Shown: positions 1 to 12,429, numbered from the stretch's first letter. The stretch is DNA of 64,000 nt from Asterella californica (GCA_036924285.1 JAYKYS010000011.1:6324001-6388000); one strand, 5' to 3'. Notes: generated by a model from the sequence alone, not told the origin. Numbers and translations are program-made.

Positions 1-1638
1 CATATTTCACATTTAATGTTAAATGATAACCAGATTGAGATTTGCAGATATGTGCAGACATAACCCATAAAGCAAACACACACATGCCCTTTAAAATTTA
101 TCACTAATTTAAAATTCTCTTTCATTCTATTTGAGGATTGTATGTATTGTCTATAATTTCTTTCTATAATATCTGGAAAAATTATAGACAATCTTTCATC
201 TTATCTATAATTAAACAGTCCTTCCATATTCGCGTGTAAATCTTCCATGGATTCTTGGTTCTCAATTTGGAGCATAATCACCCACAGATTAACAAAACTG
301 GGTTTCCATGCCTCGCTTGAGAGCTCCAAGGTAGAGAATATATAGCTTATCAGCCAAGCTAAGATAATGGAAATTTTCACAAGAAAATAAAAATCATAAA
401 AAATCTGACAACGACTGTACAAATTTTCTAGAGAGTAAAATTACTAAACTCTCAAATTTTTCTCTTATAATAACTTCTTTCTCTTCATTTCTCTACAACT
501 CTTGTTGCATCCACTTTCAACTCTCCTCAAACTCTTTCTAAATGAATAAAATATACAGAATGACCTCGAACACGTCATAGATCACTACGGGATACACGAA
601 AGGTTCTAAAGTGATTAACATCACGTTAGCTCTCTCTCTTCTCAACATTCTCTCCATGTGCTCTCGCATGACCTCTTTCTGTCAAATATAGAATTGAACT
701 CTAAACATCCTTGAATGATCTCTTCAAGTGAGGTCCCTCCAACGGAACCAAAAATGTAAACTCTACGTCGTCCTATCGATCAACTACCTCTCAATCTCTC
801 AACCTCCACGATAGTCATCGATGAATTTGCAACATGTCGGATCTGTCTCTCACTCAGGGGTCACCTCTGATGGCTTTGATAGAAGCACACCATGAACTTG
901 AAGAGAAAAATGCTAAGTTCAATCATTCACACACACATCAACTAAAATCCTCCATTCTAACGACGTCTTTCAAGTTCTCACATGTTAAAATATCACACTC
1001 TCTATATTGCTCAAGTTGTCATTATGATGATGTGAAAACAAGGATGATGAGCTCTTCTCTACTCTTATATTTATACATTCTAGGTTTTTACTTTGGTACT
1101 CTTTGGTAACTCAGCCATAACTATTTTTACCAAGTTTTACTAAGATATTATTTAAGGTAAAAGCATAATCACATGGGCTTCTTATCTTTTCACATGGGTT
1201 TATTCTTTCAAAGTCAAAAATTCTAGAAGGATTTTGAAATATTTTCAAAGAATCTCAAATTTCCATCCCCCGTCTACATTAAGACCCACTAAAAAGAGAC
1301 ATGTAGAATCTCTTCTTGTTTTTAATGTCCACAAAGTCAATAATATTTGACTTGATATTAGTCCCACCACTAATATCAAGTCAAAAAAGAGATAAGGGAT
1401 ATTTTCCATCTCTTTTATATCCTTTAGACAAGATGACAAGATAGTAGTGCTCACTCTTTAGGAAATATTTGAATTCTGCCCAAAAGTACAGCTAAGTTTA
1501 ATCATAACTAACTTTAGCTAGTCATGACTAACTTGATACCTCCTTAAAGTAATTGAGCAGCAAATAAACATTCTCCACACTTAATTATAACTAAACACCT
1601 TACTAATAAACTTCCTATGTATAACATAGGTCGTTATA
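1..1638 (-). mobile_element. RE1 LTR retrotransposon, second partial copy (5' LTR and leader)
   Basis: Read on the minus strand this is a 5' LTR at 1638-755, then a primer-binding site at about 734-750, then untranslated leader continuing past the left edge. It matches the complete RE1 copy: 755-1638 corresponds to LTR 13238-14150, and 300-750 corresponds to the leader at about 12820-13237. The LTR starts with TGTAAAC. Its other end reads TCGTTATA instead of TCGTTACA, so that terminus is mutated. It is 884 bp against 913 bp and visibly more diverged, so it is an older insertion. No coding part lies inside the window. Confidence 0.85.
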
Positions 1639-1659
1639 GTTCAAAGTACATAACTTTAG

Positions 1660-2710
1660 GTTTACCATGTGGATAGAGTTTAAGCTTATGGGTTGTGCTT
1701 ACATGTCGCCCATGCATGCTTTCTAGCTTGTTTAAGTTATCTTTTAGAGTTATATGTCATTTTACATGTTTTCGTAGGTAGTTTAAGGTTTATGATGACA
1801 CTTTAGAGGCTTGACATGTAACATGTGTGTGAAATTAAGTTACCACGTGGATTGGGGGCACAAAAGGACATGGAAGTGAAGTTGTGAAATCCAATTGGTT
1901 CATTTTTGTCCTTTGTGAAACTTTAAACTTCAAAGCACGGGTCTTGAGCTTTTAGTAAGGACATTTAAAGATCTAAGAGTATAAGGTGAGAGAGCTCGTT
2001 TTGCCAGTCACTGCCAATGCAAATTTTGATCGATTTGGAGCAATAAAGAGGGAGTATACTAGTTTGAAGTTCGGATTGTGTCGGAATTGCATCACAATTG
2101 TTGGTTTTAGGATTTTTGGTGTCAATTGTAACAGAATAGAGATAATTGCTTAGAACCTTCGTGGTTGTTCACTGTCATCAGGGCTATGACTGTGAAAAAG
2201 ATTCATGTCATTTGAGTGAGTGAATAATTCAGGGCGATCGCTGAAGCAGAGATTTTCGTAGGGTTATTCAGCACACTGTAGACTACAAATCCTGTAAGAA
2301 TGAATGGAAGTTATCAAGCCAATTTTCTGTTATAGGTCGAAGTAGCCATCTGGGTGCCAAAAATTGTCGTTATTTTCTTAATCAAAGTGTTTTTGCCCAT
2401 ATCTCAGTGCTCAGATTTCATCTCAAGCTTAATTTTGTATGTGTGTTCAGTAAGGCCTCCTCTACATGTAGGGAAAGTTTCGAAGTCTAAACCCTCGTAT
2501 GTTTTCTATTCTTGAGTGTTAAAATTCACTGTCTAACCTTAGTACTACTTGATAGACCTGATTTTCGCTTTCTAAATATATTAGAGGACCCAACAGACAT
2601 GTGTAAGTGCTTATAGTGCCAAGTTATAACCTGCAGCCTACCTCTTGAGTAAACAACCACAGCTAGAAGTCAAGCGCTTTCCTAAGTAGACGTATCACAC
2701 TCCGGCAACG
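1660..2710 (+). repeat. Repeat X, copy 1 (inverted relative to copy 2)
   Basis: This stretch matches the reverse complement of about 14530-15650 along its length. Shared anchors are TCGCCCATGCA near 1708, a run containing TATAGGTCGAA near 2330, TAGACCTGA near 2553 and CCTCTTGAGT near 2642. No coding potential was recognised. Its size and lack of ORFs suggest the LTR or non-coding part of another retroelement, but TG/CA ends could not be fixed. The classification is inference; the repeat relation is seen directly. Confidence 0.75.
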
Positions 2711-3460
2711 TAAGTCTTCAACTCCAAATCGTTCAATCTGCAAACCTTCAACTCCAGATCATCCAGACTGAAAATCTCACGCTCATGAACTCAGAATTTC
2801 AAAAACGGTGAAGCACTCCCATGTTCATCTAGAAGCTTCCTATTTTTTGTTCAGAAAGATATGTGTACAAGTTACAAGTCTCCTCTCTACTCGTTTCTGC
2901 CCTCAATCCTCAACTCCTTGATGTCAAAATTGTCATCAGTCAGAAAATCCTCTAGTCGCGAGCTCCATAAAACTCTTTCTTCAACTCTTAGATAACTCTC
3001 TTCGATAATGATTGGAAAAAAATCTAACTCTCGCTGTACACCCCCTCTAGGATTTTCCACCTCCTTATGTGACCTCCATCGTCACCTAACAGGCGCAAAA
3101 ATGATGTCTTAGACAAGTAGCAATAGAAAAATAAATCTCTGATAAAAATTCAACATGTAATATCTTCTTACGTGTCAGGAAAACTAATTAACATGTAATT
3201 TGCAGATCTATATGTATTGAAGGCTGTCAAGTCTATCATACAATCAACTTTTGTCATCCAAAACTAAATTCACCATGGTTATCTCTGATTACTGGAATCA
3301 CTTTGTTCTGACATCCAGAGCCCAAGTTATAGCCGTTGTCGTTCTCCGGCCCCTTTTAACTTTGAAATGTCGTAAGTGTCTCTTGACTTGATTTTCTGAG
3401 CCAAGTGTATCACATGATGAAATCTATAAATTTCTACAAAAGAATTGATAAAGAACAGAG
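2711..3460. other. No gene recognised
   Basis: This interval continues from repeat X into sequence rich in TTCAACTCC-like motifs. No ORF above about 60 codons, RNA gene or second copy of the sequence was recognised. Confidence 0.5.
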
Positions 3461-3467
3461 TATCTTT

Positions 3468-3612
3468 GATGCCATCTCGCTACCCTCAAGACTTAGAGAG
3501 CCACACATTAAATTCATACTAATTACTCTTATATCCTCATTGGTACTGACTTGAAGTATTTTTGATGCCATCTCTACCTCATGACTTAGAGAGCCGCACA
3601 TCAAATATCTAA
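3468..3612. repeat. Tandem duplication next to the 18S rRNA fragment
   Basis: Two imperfect copies of a segment beginning GATGCCATCTC occur with a 96-bp period, at about 3468-3516 and 3564-3610. Each contains GACTTAGAGAGCC. The second copy touches the broken end of the rRNA fragment, where a variable stem of 18S rRNA would normally continue. It may be duplicated rRNA-derived or junction sequence. Confidence 0.6.
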
Positions 3613-3782
3613 TAAATACAGCTCTTCCAGAAGTCAAGCGTTGGTGCACGTATTAGCTCTAGAATTACTACGGTTATCCGAGTAGCAAAGTATCATCAAA
3701 GAAACTATAACTGATTTAATGAGCCATTCACTATTTCACAGTACAAAAGTGTTTATACTTACACATGCATGGCTTAATCTTT
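3605..3782 (-). pseudogene. Truncated 18S rRNA fragment (5' domain)
   Basis: Read on the minus strand, this contains near-universal 18S rRNA words from the 5' end of the molecule in the right order: GATTAAGCCATGCATG, AATGGCTCATTAAATCAG, CTACTCGGATAACCGTAG, TTCTAGAGCTAATACGTGC, then GACTTCTGGAAG and TATTTATTAGAT. The first about 40 nt of a normal 18S gene and everything after about nt 200 are missing. Substitutions at conserved sites, for example AAATAGTGAATGG where AAACTGCGAATGG is usual, show it is not under selection. It is a dispersed rDNA pseudogene fragment, not part of an rDNA array. Confidence 0.9.
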
Positions 3783-3789
3783 TTTTTTA

Positions 3790-5420
3790 TGAAAAACCCA
3801 TGAAAGCCGAGAACATCCAATAGAGATCGGTTTTATAAAAATATAGTTGCGGCTCGCGAGGGCACCAAAAGGAGGCCAAAGGGCGCCAAGGACAAGAAAG
3901 TCCTGAAAATGTTGGCCAAAGGCCTCGGGTAATCGAGAGGAGTGAATTTTTGTGACGAGACACAGAGGCCAGCCGTACATCAGACTGAGATACACGGGGA
4001 CAAAATAGATCGTAATGCAAATAGAGCACGGCACTGACAGAGGACAGCGTGAAGTCTCAATGCGGCATAACAAGCGTCTATCCGTAGCACAATGTTAAGT
4101 ACCCGGCAGTCTAGTAGAACAATGACTAACCATACCAGCTAAGCAGACAATAGCATTCTTGACTTTAACCGCATCCGAATACTCTCTGCCTGTACCCGCA
4201 ACAAGGCGTGCGTATCACGTGGAAAAGGAGCAATAAGAAGAGCGTCAATATGCATGAGTCAGAATCACTCAAAGTCAAGCAACAGTGCCTAATTAACCGT
4301 ATACACAATCCTCAGCGAATCAACGAATTTAAATACAGCAAGATTAAGTATGCACGGGCTACGTTCCGCTCAGGAGGGACGATAATATCTTATCTGACAC
4401 TCATCAAAGTAGACAAGCTTGACGTAGCATCCACCGCTGACAGATCCTCCCGATCGAGAGCGTGCTGATGTCGAGAAACGAGAAATCATTTTGCGTATGT
4501 AGTAGTGTCTCCAGACGTAGCACAACCATCGCCAACTTTCCTCAATCAATAAGTACGAGGGGCAGGAGTCAGAGAGCTTAGGTATCTGTGGTGTCGTACG
4601 CCACTCCTCCACAGCCTCGATCCAATCCCTGTACCTATTCAAGCATTAGATAGAGATCGTTTGTAATGCTCAAGTAACGTAGCTCCGGAGTAGAAGATAA
4701 TCGGAATTTATAACGTACAGCAATTGCATCGTCCAAGTTATCACTTGCTCCTGAACACAAGATAGGAAGACATAAGAAGAAATACGCGTATCAATCAATC
4801 ATCGACCAAAGTCGCCTTATCTGAAGGAACAATAAGCAGATTGACAAGTTACAGATAAGAACAGGTCGGATTGGAGAGGCGCGTAGTCGCAATTTTAGAA
4901 TTCACATTCGCGTTGAACATTATGTCAGCAGAGGGACGATGTCGCGTTCTCGAGGTGAAGCCCGCAGGGAGAGAGACCTCCGGTGAATTGTCGTCATTGC
5001 GCGAGGCAACCACAAGAGAAGAAGACCCGCCTCCTCCGTCTCTGACCACTGCCGTGTCATGGGGAAGAGATCACTAGATTGAAATCCGCAGAGATACGAG
5101 AAAAGGCGAGCGGCAATGACAAAAGAGTAGGTGCTCGGCAGGAATATACCCTATCTGCTCGGATTTGAAGGAGGATTAGGTTAATTCTGCGACGTCGACT
5201 TTTGATCGGATGATTGGGAAGATCAGGATCGTAGATCTATTTGTGCACTAGATCCAACATCCGTAGTTGCCCCGTGCTCACCGCCGTGGATCTCCATCAG
5301 AGTGGGAGGAGATTGACGTGTCAGTGTTACCTTCATTGATTGCGATCGTGCGGAGGAGGATCGGAGGATCAGATAAATCCAGTTCAGTAGTCGAGCCAGT
5401 TCTTTGTGTCAGAACTGTTC
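3790..5420. other. Low-copy sequence with no recognised gene; flank of the RE1 insertion
   Basis: This stretch is more GC-rich and CpG-rich than the surrounding transposon DNA and no second copy of it was seen in the window. Short ORFs exist on both strands (for example minus 4642-4370 and 5049-4849), but none shows a domain or motif I recognise. It could be the older target DNA into which RE1 inserted, or part of an unidentified element. Confidence 0.4.
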
Positions 5421-6333
5421 TGTAAACCCTCCGTGGTCCTATCGATCAACTACCCCCCGATCTCTCAACCTCCACGATCGTCATCCACAAATCTGCAACA
5501 TGTCGGGCCTGTCTCTCACTCAGGGGTCACCTCTGATGGCTTTGATGGAAGCACACCATGAACTTGAAGGGAAAATGCTGAGTTCACTCATTCATACACC
5601 CACAAACTTATCAACTAAAAATCTCCTTTAACACATCAACTAAAATCCTCCATTCTAACGACGTCTCTCAAGTTCTCACATGCTAAAAATATCCCACACT
5701 CTCTATATTACTCAAGTTGTCATTACGACAATGTGAAAACAAGGATGAGGAGCTCTTCTCTACTCCTCTATTTATACATTCTAGGTTTTTACTTTGGTAC
5801 CCTCCGGTAACTCAGCCGTAACTACTTTTATCGGGTTTTACTAAGATATTACTTAAGGTAAAAGCATTAATCACATGGGCTTCTTACCTTTTCACATGGG
5901 CTTATTCCTTCAAAGTCAACAACTTCTAGAAAGATTTTGGAATATTCTCAAGGAATCTCGAATTTCCACCCCCCTCTACACTAGTACCCACTAAAAAGGA
6001 AACATGTGGAATCTCTTCTTGTTTTTAATGCCCACAAAGTCCACAACTTTAATCCAACCACTAATATCAAATCAAAAAGGAGATAAGGGATACTTTCCAC
6101 CCCCTTTCTATCTTTTAGACAAGATGACAAGATAGTAGTGCTCACTCTTTAGCAAATATCTGAATTCTGCCAAAAGTACAGCTAAGTTTAACCATAACTA
6201 ACTTTTAGCTAGTCATGACTAACTTGATACATCCTTAAAGTACTTTGGCAGCCAATAAACATTCTCAACACTTAGTTATAACTAAACACCTTACTAATAG
6301 ACAAACTTCCTATGTGTAACATAGGTCGTTACA
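5421..6333 (-). repeat. RE1 3' LTR
   Basis: Starts TGTAAACCCTCCG and ends GGTCGTTACA on the plus strand. It is 913 bp and aligns without gaps, as far as can be read by eye, to 13238-14150. In element orientation this is the downstream LTR because the integrase end of the coding region abuts it. Short ORFs inside it are not considered genes. Confidence 0.93.
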
Positions 6334-6345
6334 TTTTACCCCGGA

Positions 6346-6799
6346 CTAAATTTTCGCTCCGTCCTCGGAGTGAAGAGAGAACTTTCGTCGATGAAACAAC
6401 TTCAACTTGTCATGATTTACCCGATCAAATCTTCTTCTTCCCAGCTCCTGAAGGTCATATGTGAAGTTGCTCCACACCTTATCTACAACAAAAGGACCAA
6501 AATATCTCGGAAAAAACTTCTTCCTAGCCCTCTTGAATCTGATAGCATCATACAACATAACCCAATCTCCGACTTGGAAAAGGTTTTACCTCCCTCTTGC
6601 CCAAACGTTTGTCGTAACTCTTCTTTTGATACGCCTGGGCTCGTTCCATCCGGATCATTGCTACCGCTCGGGTCTCTTCCAACTCCATGAGTTGCTCCCT
6701 TCTTGACTTGACCACGTCTTCTCCCCTCGACCTCTTTAACTTTCGTTGAATGGTTTGAAAAGTATCCAATTTGAATTGGATCGACAACTTGGACTCCAC
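6346..6799 (-). pseudogene. RE1 integrase C-terminal region (frame-broken)
   Basis: Two overlapping minus-strand frames (6799-6548, then 6558-6346) carry the end of the integrase. A basic helical segment containing RAQAYQKKSYDKR is followed by FFPRYFGPFVV, which matches the GPY/F module of Ty3-type integrases, and then DLQELGRRRFDRVNHDKLK. The frame is shifted relative to the main integrase ORF near 6830 and again near 6555. No chromodomain is visible before the stop, so RE1 does not look like a chromovirus, although truncation cannot be excluded. Confidence 0.8.
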
Positions 6800-8745
6800 T
6801 CCATAAACCAGTCGAAATGGAGAGTACCCAGTAGAAGTCTTTGTTGTCGTTCGGTACTCCCATAAGATGACATGTAAGTATGTTTCGCAGTCTCAACACC
6901 AGCATCTTTGGCGAGAATCATACAAAGTGTAAGATTGGTCTTCTCCGCAAGACCATTGGCATTTGGTTTGTATGAGGTCGTTACTCGTGCCTTGATAGAA
7001 AAATGTTGTAGCATAGCAGTAGTCATGCTCCCTACAAACTCTCCTCCTCTATCCGAGACCAACTCTAACGGACATCCAAATCTTGTGATGATCCTCTCCC
7101 ATAAGAATCTACCGACTTCTGTTTCATTGGTCTCTCTCAAAGGTCTAGCCTCTACCCACTTGGTACAATAGTCAGTGGCGACTACAATGTATCTATTGCC
7201 TCGAGGTGTCTTATTAAGAGGGCCTACAAAGTCAATACCCCACTTCTCAAATGGTCCTAATATTGGAATTGATCTTAACGGAGGTGTTCTAGTAGACTTC
7301 AGAGCAAATGCTTGACATACGTCGCAAGTTTTGCAATAGTCCAAACACTCCTTGAAAATCCCTCTCCAATGATAACCCGCATCCAAAATCTTGAAAGCTG
7401 TTATCTTACCAGCAAAGTGACCTCCGCAAACAGTGCCATCGTGAAACTCGTGCATCAGCTTGAGCGCCTCCTTCTGACCAACTGCTCTCCTTAGTAAGCC
7501 ATCTGCTCCTTGATGAAATAGAATTCCCTCCACCATGGTGTAAGGTTTGCATCTCTTGATCAACGCGTTACGTTCTCGAGTATGCATACCTTCTGGAAAA
7601 GAGTCATCTGCAAGGAAACTCCAGATTTCCTTGTACTCATCCGATATCTCCTCAATGCTTGTGATGGTCATCATATGCTCGTCTGGAAACGAATCATCAA
7701 ATGGTTCTTCTCCCTCATCATCATAAGCCCTCGACAAAAGATCAGCATTCGCATGCTTTTTCCCTGGTCTATCTTCGATCACATAATCGTATTCTGTTAG
7801 AAGGATCTTCCAACGAGCAATACGACCTTCGGCATTAGGCTTATTAAAGATATACTTTAAAGCCTTGTGATCTGTGACTATGGAAAATTTCCCTCCTAGC
7901 AAGTAGTGTCGAAATTTCTTCAATCCAAAGATCACTAATCCTTCTCGTTCAGTCACGAAGTAATTCTTCTCCGCTGGAACCATCTGCCTACTAGCATAAG
8001 CTATAGGATGATCATGCCCATCTCCATCTAGCTGACTTAATGTACATCCGATTGCTACATTGGAGGCATCCGTATACAGAATAAATGCTTTACTCCACTC
8101 AGGTTTAGCAAGTATAGGAGCTGTCACTAATGCCTTTTTCAGCTCCTCAAATGCTTCTTTTGCCTTCTGATCATGCACTATCAAGTCAAAATCAACTCCC
8201 TTCTTCATGTACATAGTCAAAGCTATTGCTTTGTTTGAGAAGGAAAAGACAAACCTACGATAATATCCAACCATGCCAAGAAACTGCCTCAACTTTGTCA
8301 AGTTTATCGGAAATGGAAGATCCACAATCTTCTTCACCTTCTCAAGATCTACCGCAATCCCATTCTTGGAAATGATGTGCCCTAACAGCAGACCTTCTTC
8401 GCAGCCAAAGATGCACTTCTCTGGATTTAGAGAAGCGTTGGCTTGCTCCAATCGCTGCAGAACTTTGATCACATGATCAAAGTGGTCCTCCTTTCTTCCG
8501 TACACACAGAAATCGTCAATGAAATCCCGAACAAACTTCCCTATGAATGGTTCAAACACCTTGTTCATGAACCTTTGAAACGTGGCCGGAGCATTACATA
8601 GTCCGAATGGCATCACTCGAAATGCAAAAGTTCCCCAAGGAGTAGTGAAAGTAGTCAACTGTTGGTACTCCTGTGCTATCTTGATCTGGTTATACCCACT
8701 ATAACCATCACCAAAGCTGTACCACTCATGACCAGCAAATCTCAT
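6736..8745 (-). pseudogene. RE1 reverse transcriptase, RNase H and integrase
   Basis: A 669-codon open frame holds most of Pol. The RT active site is FIDD (residues 75-78), a Y/FxDD variant, preceded by MPFGLCNAPATFQ. RNase H follows with YTDAS (224-228) and TDHKAL (291-296). The integrase zinc-binding H..H..CxxC motif is at 432-474 and the catalytic triad is D505, D565 and E601, giving the DD35E spacing. The catalytic residues are all present, yet the frame opens inside RT, and after about residue 615 it departs from the family sequence because of a frameshift. It therefore cannot make functional Pol as it stands. Confidence 0.92.
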
Positions 8746-9120
8746 CTATAAATGGTAGAGGATAATAATCCTTCTTGGTAACTGCATTCAACTTCTTATA
8801 GTCTATGCACACTCGCAGCTTACCATTCTTCTTCTTGACAATCACAATGGGTGAAACCCATTCTGAGTTCTCTACCTCATAGATGAAACTCGCCTCCTTC
8901 AACTTGTCTATCTCCTCCTTGATCATCATTGCCGTTGTGGGATTGACCCTTCTCTGCTTCTGTCGAACTGGTCTTGCGTGCTCCTCCAATTCGATTCGAT
9001 GAGTCTCGAGAGTCACCTTCTTCAAATCCTTGTAGCTGAAAGCAAACACATGGATATATTTTCGAAATATATCTAGGAATCTACTTTTCTCTTCTTGAGT
9101 GACATTGATACCAAACTTCA
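8726..9120 (-). pseudogene. RE1 reverse transcriptase N-terminal part
   Basis: This frame encodes the start of RT, with [20 protein letters not shown] and PLPFIDE. It is separated from the main Pol ORF by a small out-of-frame deletion near 8748, between FIDE and AGHEW. Upstream of its first Met (9049) the same frame stays open to about 9120, where a one-base shift joins it to the protease C-terminal frame. Confidence 0.9.
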
Positions 9121-9489
9121 GGGTAGAGAGTCTTTCACAATCTCTGCCTCACTCAACTCTTCTTTGTCAGGATCTTTCTCCACTACTGGTCGAGGCAACA
9201 AGTCAATAGCACTAAGCTGATGTAATGATTCATCTCGATCAAATCCTTCGTCCTCAGACGAGGATTCTTGATCGTAAGAATCTCCGGTATCTACTTCCGA
9301 GACACTCTGATCGTCCTCCGTATCAGATTCCCAGTAGTCACTAGTGGGTCTATCAGAGTCAGAAGTCATAACTCCAACACCCGAGAGAGGAACTATCACT
9401 CTATGATCTCTAGGCCCAATCCGTAAGTATCCCTTGTGCCACCTATCAGTGGTGCGCACAGCTCTCAACCAAGGCCTACCTAGGAGCAA
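9118..9489 (-). pseudogene. RE1 protease C-terminus and Pro-RT linker
   Basis: The frame begins at LLGRPWL, a conserved C-terminal motif of Ty3-type aspartic proteases, then runs into a very acidic linker rich in D, E and S. Reading upstream in the same frame gives SSYDLLLGRPWL, so the protein originally continued from the Gag-protease frame. A frame shift near 9510 now separates the two. Confidence 0.85.
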
Positions 9490-9506
9490 ATCATAACTAG
9501 AGTCCT

Positions 9507-11204
9507 TTACACTTGAAAGGACATCAACGTTTGAACTCCCATCACAAACACGATCACCTTCTCTAACACACCAAGAGGTCTTACCCGTTGCTTGTTAGTC
9601 ATCCCCACGACAATGCTAGCCGGGCGAGTTGGTTCCATCCCCAACTTCTTCATCAACCTCTCCGATATGGCGTTTACAGCCGACCCTCCGTCCACCAATA
9701 CGTCAGAGACGTAGTGACCATTCAATCGGACTTCAATCTTTGAAGCCCTAGTGCATACCTCTGAAGCATGCACATCCACCACACCAACTCCCATTGACTT
9801 TGATGTCTTGCTCTTGGGTTTCTTCTTCTTGCTTCTCTTAGAACTCAGTCTTCCTCTGAGTTCCCTTCGTAAGCTGGGATTAAGTGCGATCAGTTGTCCA
9901 ACAGTGATGTTGGCTTTCTGAGCACCCACATCTTCAACCACATCATATCCCGCTTGGGAAGATGAAATGGTGAAATCCGCCATTCCCAGCTTCCTTCGTG
10001 GCTCCCTTGGTGTACTCGAAACATTACTCGAAAAAGTGCTTCTACTAGCTGATTCCTCCATGAAAACCGGTTCATCAGAAAATCGAGTTCTTTTCCTTTC
10101 TTGAGCTAAAAGCTCCACCGGTGCATGAGAAGAGTTTGAACTCTCTCCTTTCTCGTAGATGGGATCTCGCACGACATCGATAGTAGCCACCCCCTTGTCT
10201 CGTCCTTGTGATGGATTTCCTTCACCCACATTCATTCTGACAGCTTCGGCACCTCTTGCTCTGTTGTTAGGACAATTTCGCTGGAAATGAGAACCTCCAC
10301 ACGTCCAACAAGTGATTCCTCCAAAGTTACTTTGGTTGTCTCCAAAGTTACCTTGATTTCCTCGGTTGGGATTTTTGTCGTAACCTCTTTGACCTCCTCC
10401 TCCACCTTTGTTCCTCCATTCTCGTAACTGCACCACGTTTATCTTGAGATCCGCAAGAGTATCGGTGATGCTCTTCAGCTCGACATGAAAATCAGAGGTG
10501 GCAGTAGACATCGTTGTTGGGACAAACGGTCTTGGCACCACCGTTGGAGTAGGAGCTGACGTTGAAGCAATCACCAATTGTGATGGTGCAGGTGCGATCG
10601 TTGTGACTACACCAGGAGTCGGAGTTGACACCAGAGCAGCATGATGAGGTTGGATGATATCTCCTTCATCCAAACTCTCTTTCATATTTGTCGCTATCTT
10701 GATGGCCTTCGCTTTGGTTGCTGGCTTCTCGTACCTCACTTGGGTTCGAATTGAAGGCCTCAACCCTCCCACCAAATTCTTGGTCAACACTGCTCCAATC
10801 CCCGCCATCGTTAACTCCACATTGTCTCCACTCTTTCGTAGGACCGTCCGAAACCGTTGCTCCAACTTATCCACCCTTTCGGCATATTGCCGAACTTTCT
10901 CGTCGTCCCGTTGCTTCAAATGAGTAAGCTCCACCATGAGCTTCTCATAACTCTCTTCTGGAAGAAATTCTTCGATGAGTGCATTACTCAACGTCTCCCA
11001 TGTGTCCTCAACTGCACCAGGTGTCTGGCTCTTCACTCGGTCTTCATACCATTTAAGAGCAAAATCTTCTAAAAACTCCGGCAGTAACAACACCCATTCT
11101 TCCTTCCTTCTCACGTTGTTTCCGATGCAACCCCTTTTGAAGTCTCGTACAAATGGTTCTACATCTTCATTGTCCTTCCCATGAAACACGGGTAACTTCC
11201 CCAT
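9507..11204 (-). pseudogene. RE1 Gag with zinc knuckle and protease active site
   Basis: This is a 565-codon ORF starting MGKLPVFHGKDNEDVEPF. Residues about 1-190 match the retrotransposon Gag core (LPEFLEDFALKWYED; EEFLPEESYEKL; LKQRDDEKVRQYAERV). A Pro/Thr/Val-rich spacer follows, then a CX2CX4HX4C zinc knuckle CWTCGGSHFQRNC, and near the end LVDGGSAVNAI, the protease active-site region with DGGS in place of DTG/DSG. Gag packages the element RNA into cytoplasmic particles. This is the longest intact part of RE1 and could still make Gag. Confidence 0.9.
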
Positions 11205-11417
11205 CTTGTAACTATTCTTTCTACCCTTCTAATTTTTGTGCAATAACTACTCGCTAAAAGAGTACGAACATCACCAATTCCATTCGCGAATAATCTACCA
11301 TAGATAAAATGAAAGGAAATGGTTGTAACAACACCTCTTGTGCCATCTCTTCTCCCAAGATAATCATGAGCCTGAGTCGCATCACCGCCTTCTCCACCAT
11401 CCGAATGACGATCTCCA

Positions 11418-11909
11418 TCACAACTCAGCTGAGTTCTCTTTTGAAGTCGACAACTTCTCCGTCTCAGCTCTTTGAGTCTCGTCCAACTTCTCGACTACTG
11501 ACGTAAGTAGGGCGGCCACATCGACGCACTTGTGTCCTGTGGATAGATCACCCACTCCACAACTTGGACAAGGATCTTCGCCTAGAAGATGAATTGGCGC
11601 TGGTGACGATGGACCCACTCGAAGACTTAAATCAGTAAACTCCCGCTTCCCTTTAGCTCTCTCGGTTCTGATTCTAGTTGGACAATTCACTACTTTGTGT
11701 CCCAACTCTCTACAGAAATAACACCACAAGTCGGTTTCTACTCTTCTCTTCGGAGATTCTACTTGAGGTTTAGTACTAGGGTTTTCAAACTCGACGATAA
11801 TCTCTCTCGAACTTTCTCCGACACTTACTATGACATCTAAACCTTGAGGAATGTTTCTAAGTCTAACTTTCCAATCTTTTGAATTTCCACTCATGTTGCA
11901 CCTTCTCAA
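11418..11909 (-). CDS. RE1 upstream ORF with a second zinc knuckle
   Basis: A 163-codon minus-strand ORF lies between leader and Gag. It carries CYFCRELGHKVVNC, a CX2CX4HX4C knuckle, and a downstream cluster CPSCGVGDLSTGHKC. The C-terminal part is predicted helical and charged. A separate ORF with its own knuckle ahead of Gag is unusual; it may be the original Gag N-terminus split off by a stop, or an accessory protein. About 210 bp without a conserved frame separates it from Gag. It is not a host gene. Confidence 0.6.
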   Translation of the reverse strand: MRRCNMSGNSKDWKVRLRNIPQGLDVIVSVGESSREIIVEFENPSTKPQVESPKRRVETDLWCYFCRELGHKVVNCPTRIRTERAKGKREFTDLSLRVGPSSPAPIHLLGEDPCPSCGVGDLSTGHKCVDVAALLTSVVEKLDETQRAETEKLSTSKENSAEL

Positions 11910-12429
11910 CCATTAAGTGGACAAAATATCATAGAGGAAAATAATTCTACATCACTTTCTTAACTCTTTCGAGTTTTATATTGGAAATCGTGTATTATAC
12001 ATGCTATACACGAAATAAAATCTAATCTAAAATTAACTATCGAAGATATGATCCTCCTCACCATCGTTTGTACTAATCACAACAGACATCTTGAACTCAC
12101 TCTTGTAAGGATCTAACTCTACTTCACCAAGAGCATTCGTGGCCTCCACAGTGAATGATGCTTTAAACTCGGCTTTCTTCAAATCTGTGCCAATGGTCGC
12201 GGAAGCTTCTTCTTATAGGGTAAAGAGGGCACCCCAAGTGCTATAGATGCGGGTTCGTAACTCATCTATACTTAACTTGGGCTTCTCCGTCTCTGTTCGA
12301 ACTCCTAAACGTCTCTTCTTCCACCTCGTCATTCGAACTGGATTCCCCATGAAGTATCTTCAAGACCTCCTTGTATGCCGAAGCGTATATCTCTTAGTTG
12401 GTAAGAGATCTCTCCAAAATTTTTGTGGT

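Noticed and set aside
6346..6558. Chromodomain at the end of RE1 integrase
   Set aside because: Only the GPY/F module is visible; the frame ends without the aromatic cage pattern of a chromodomain.
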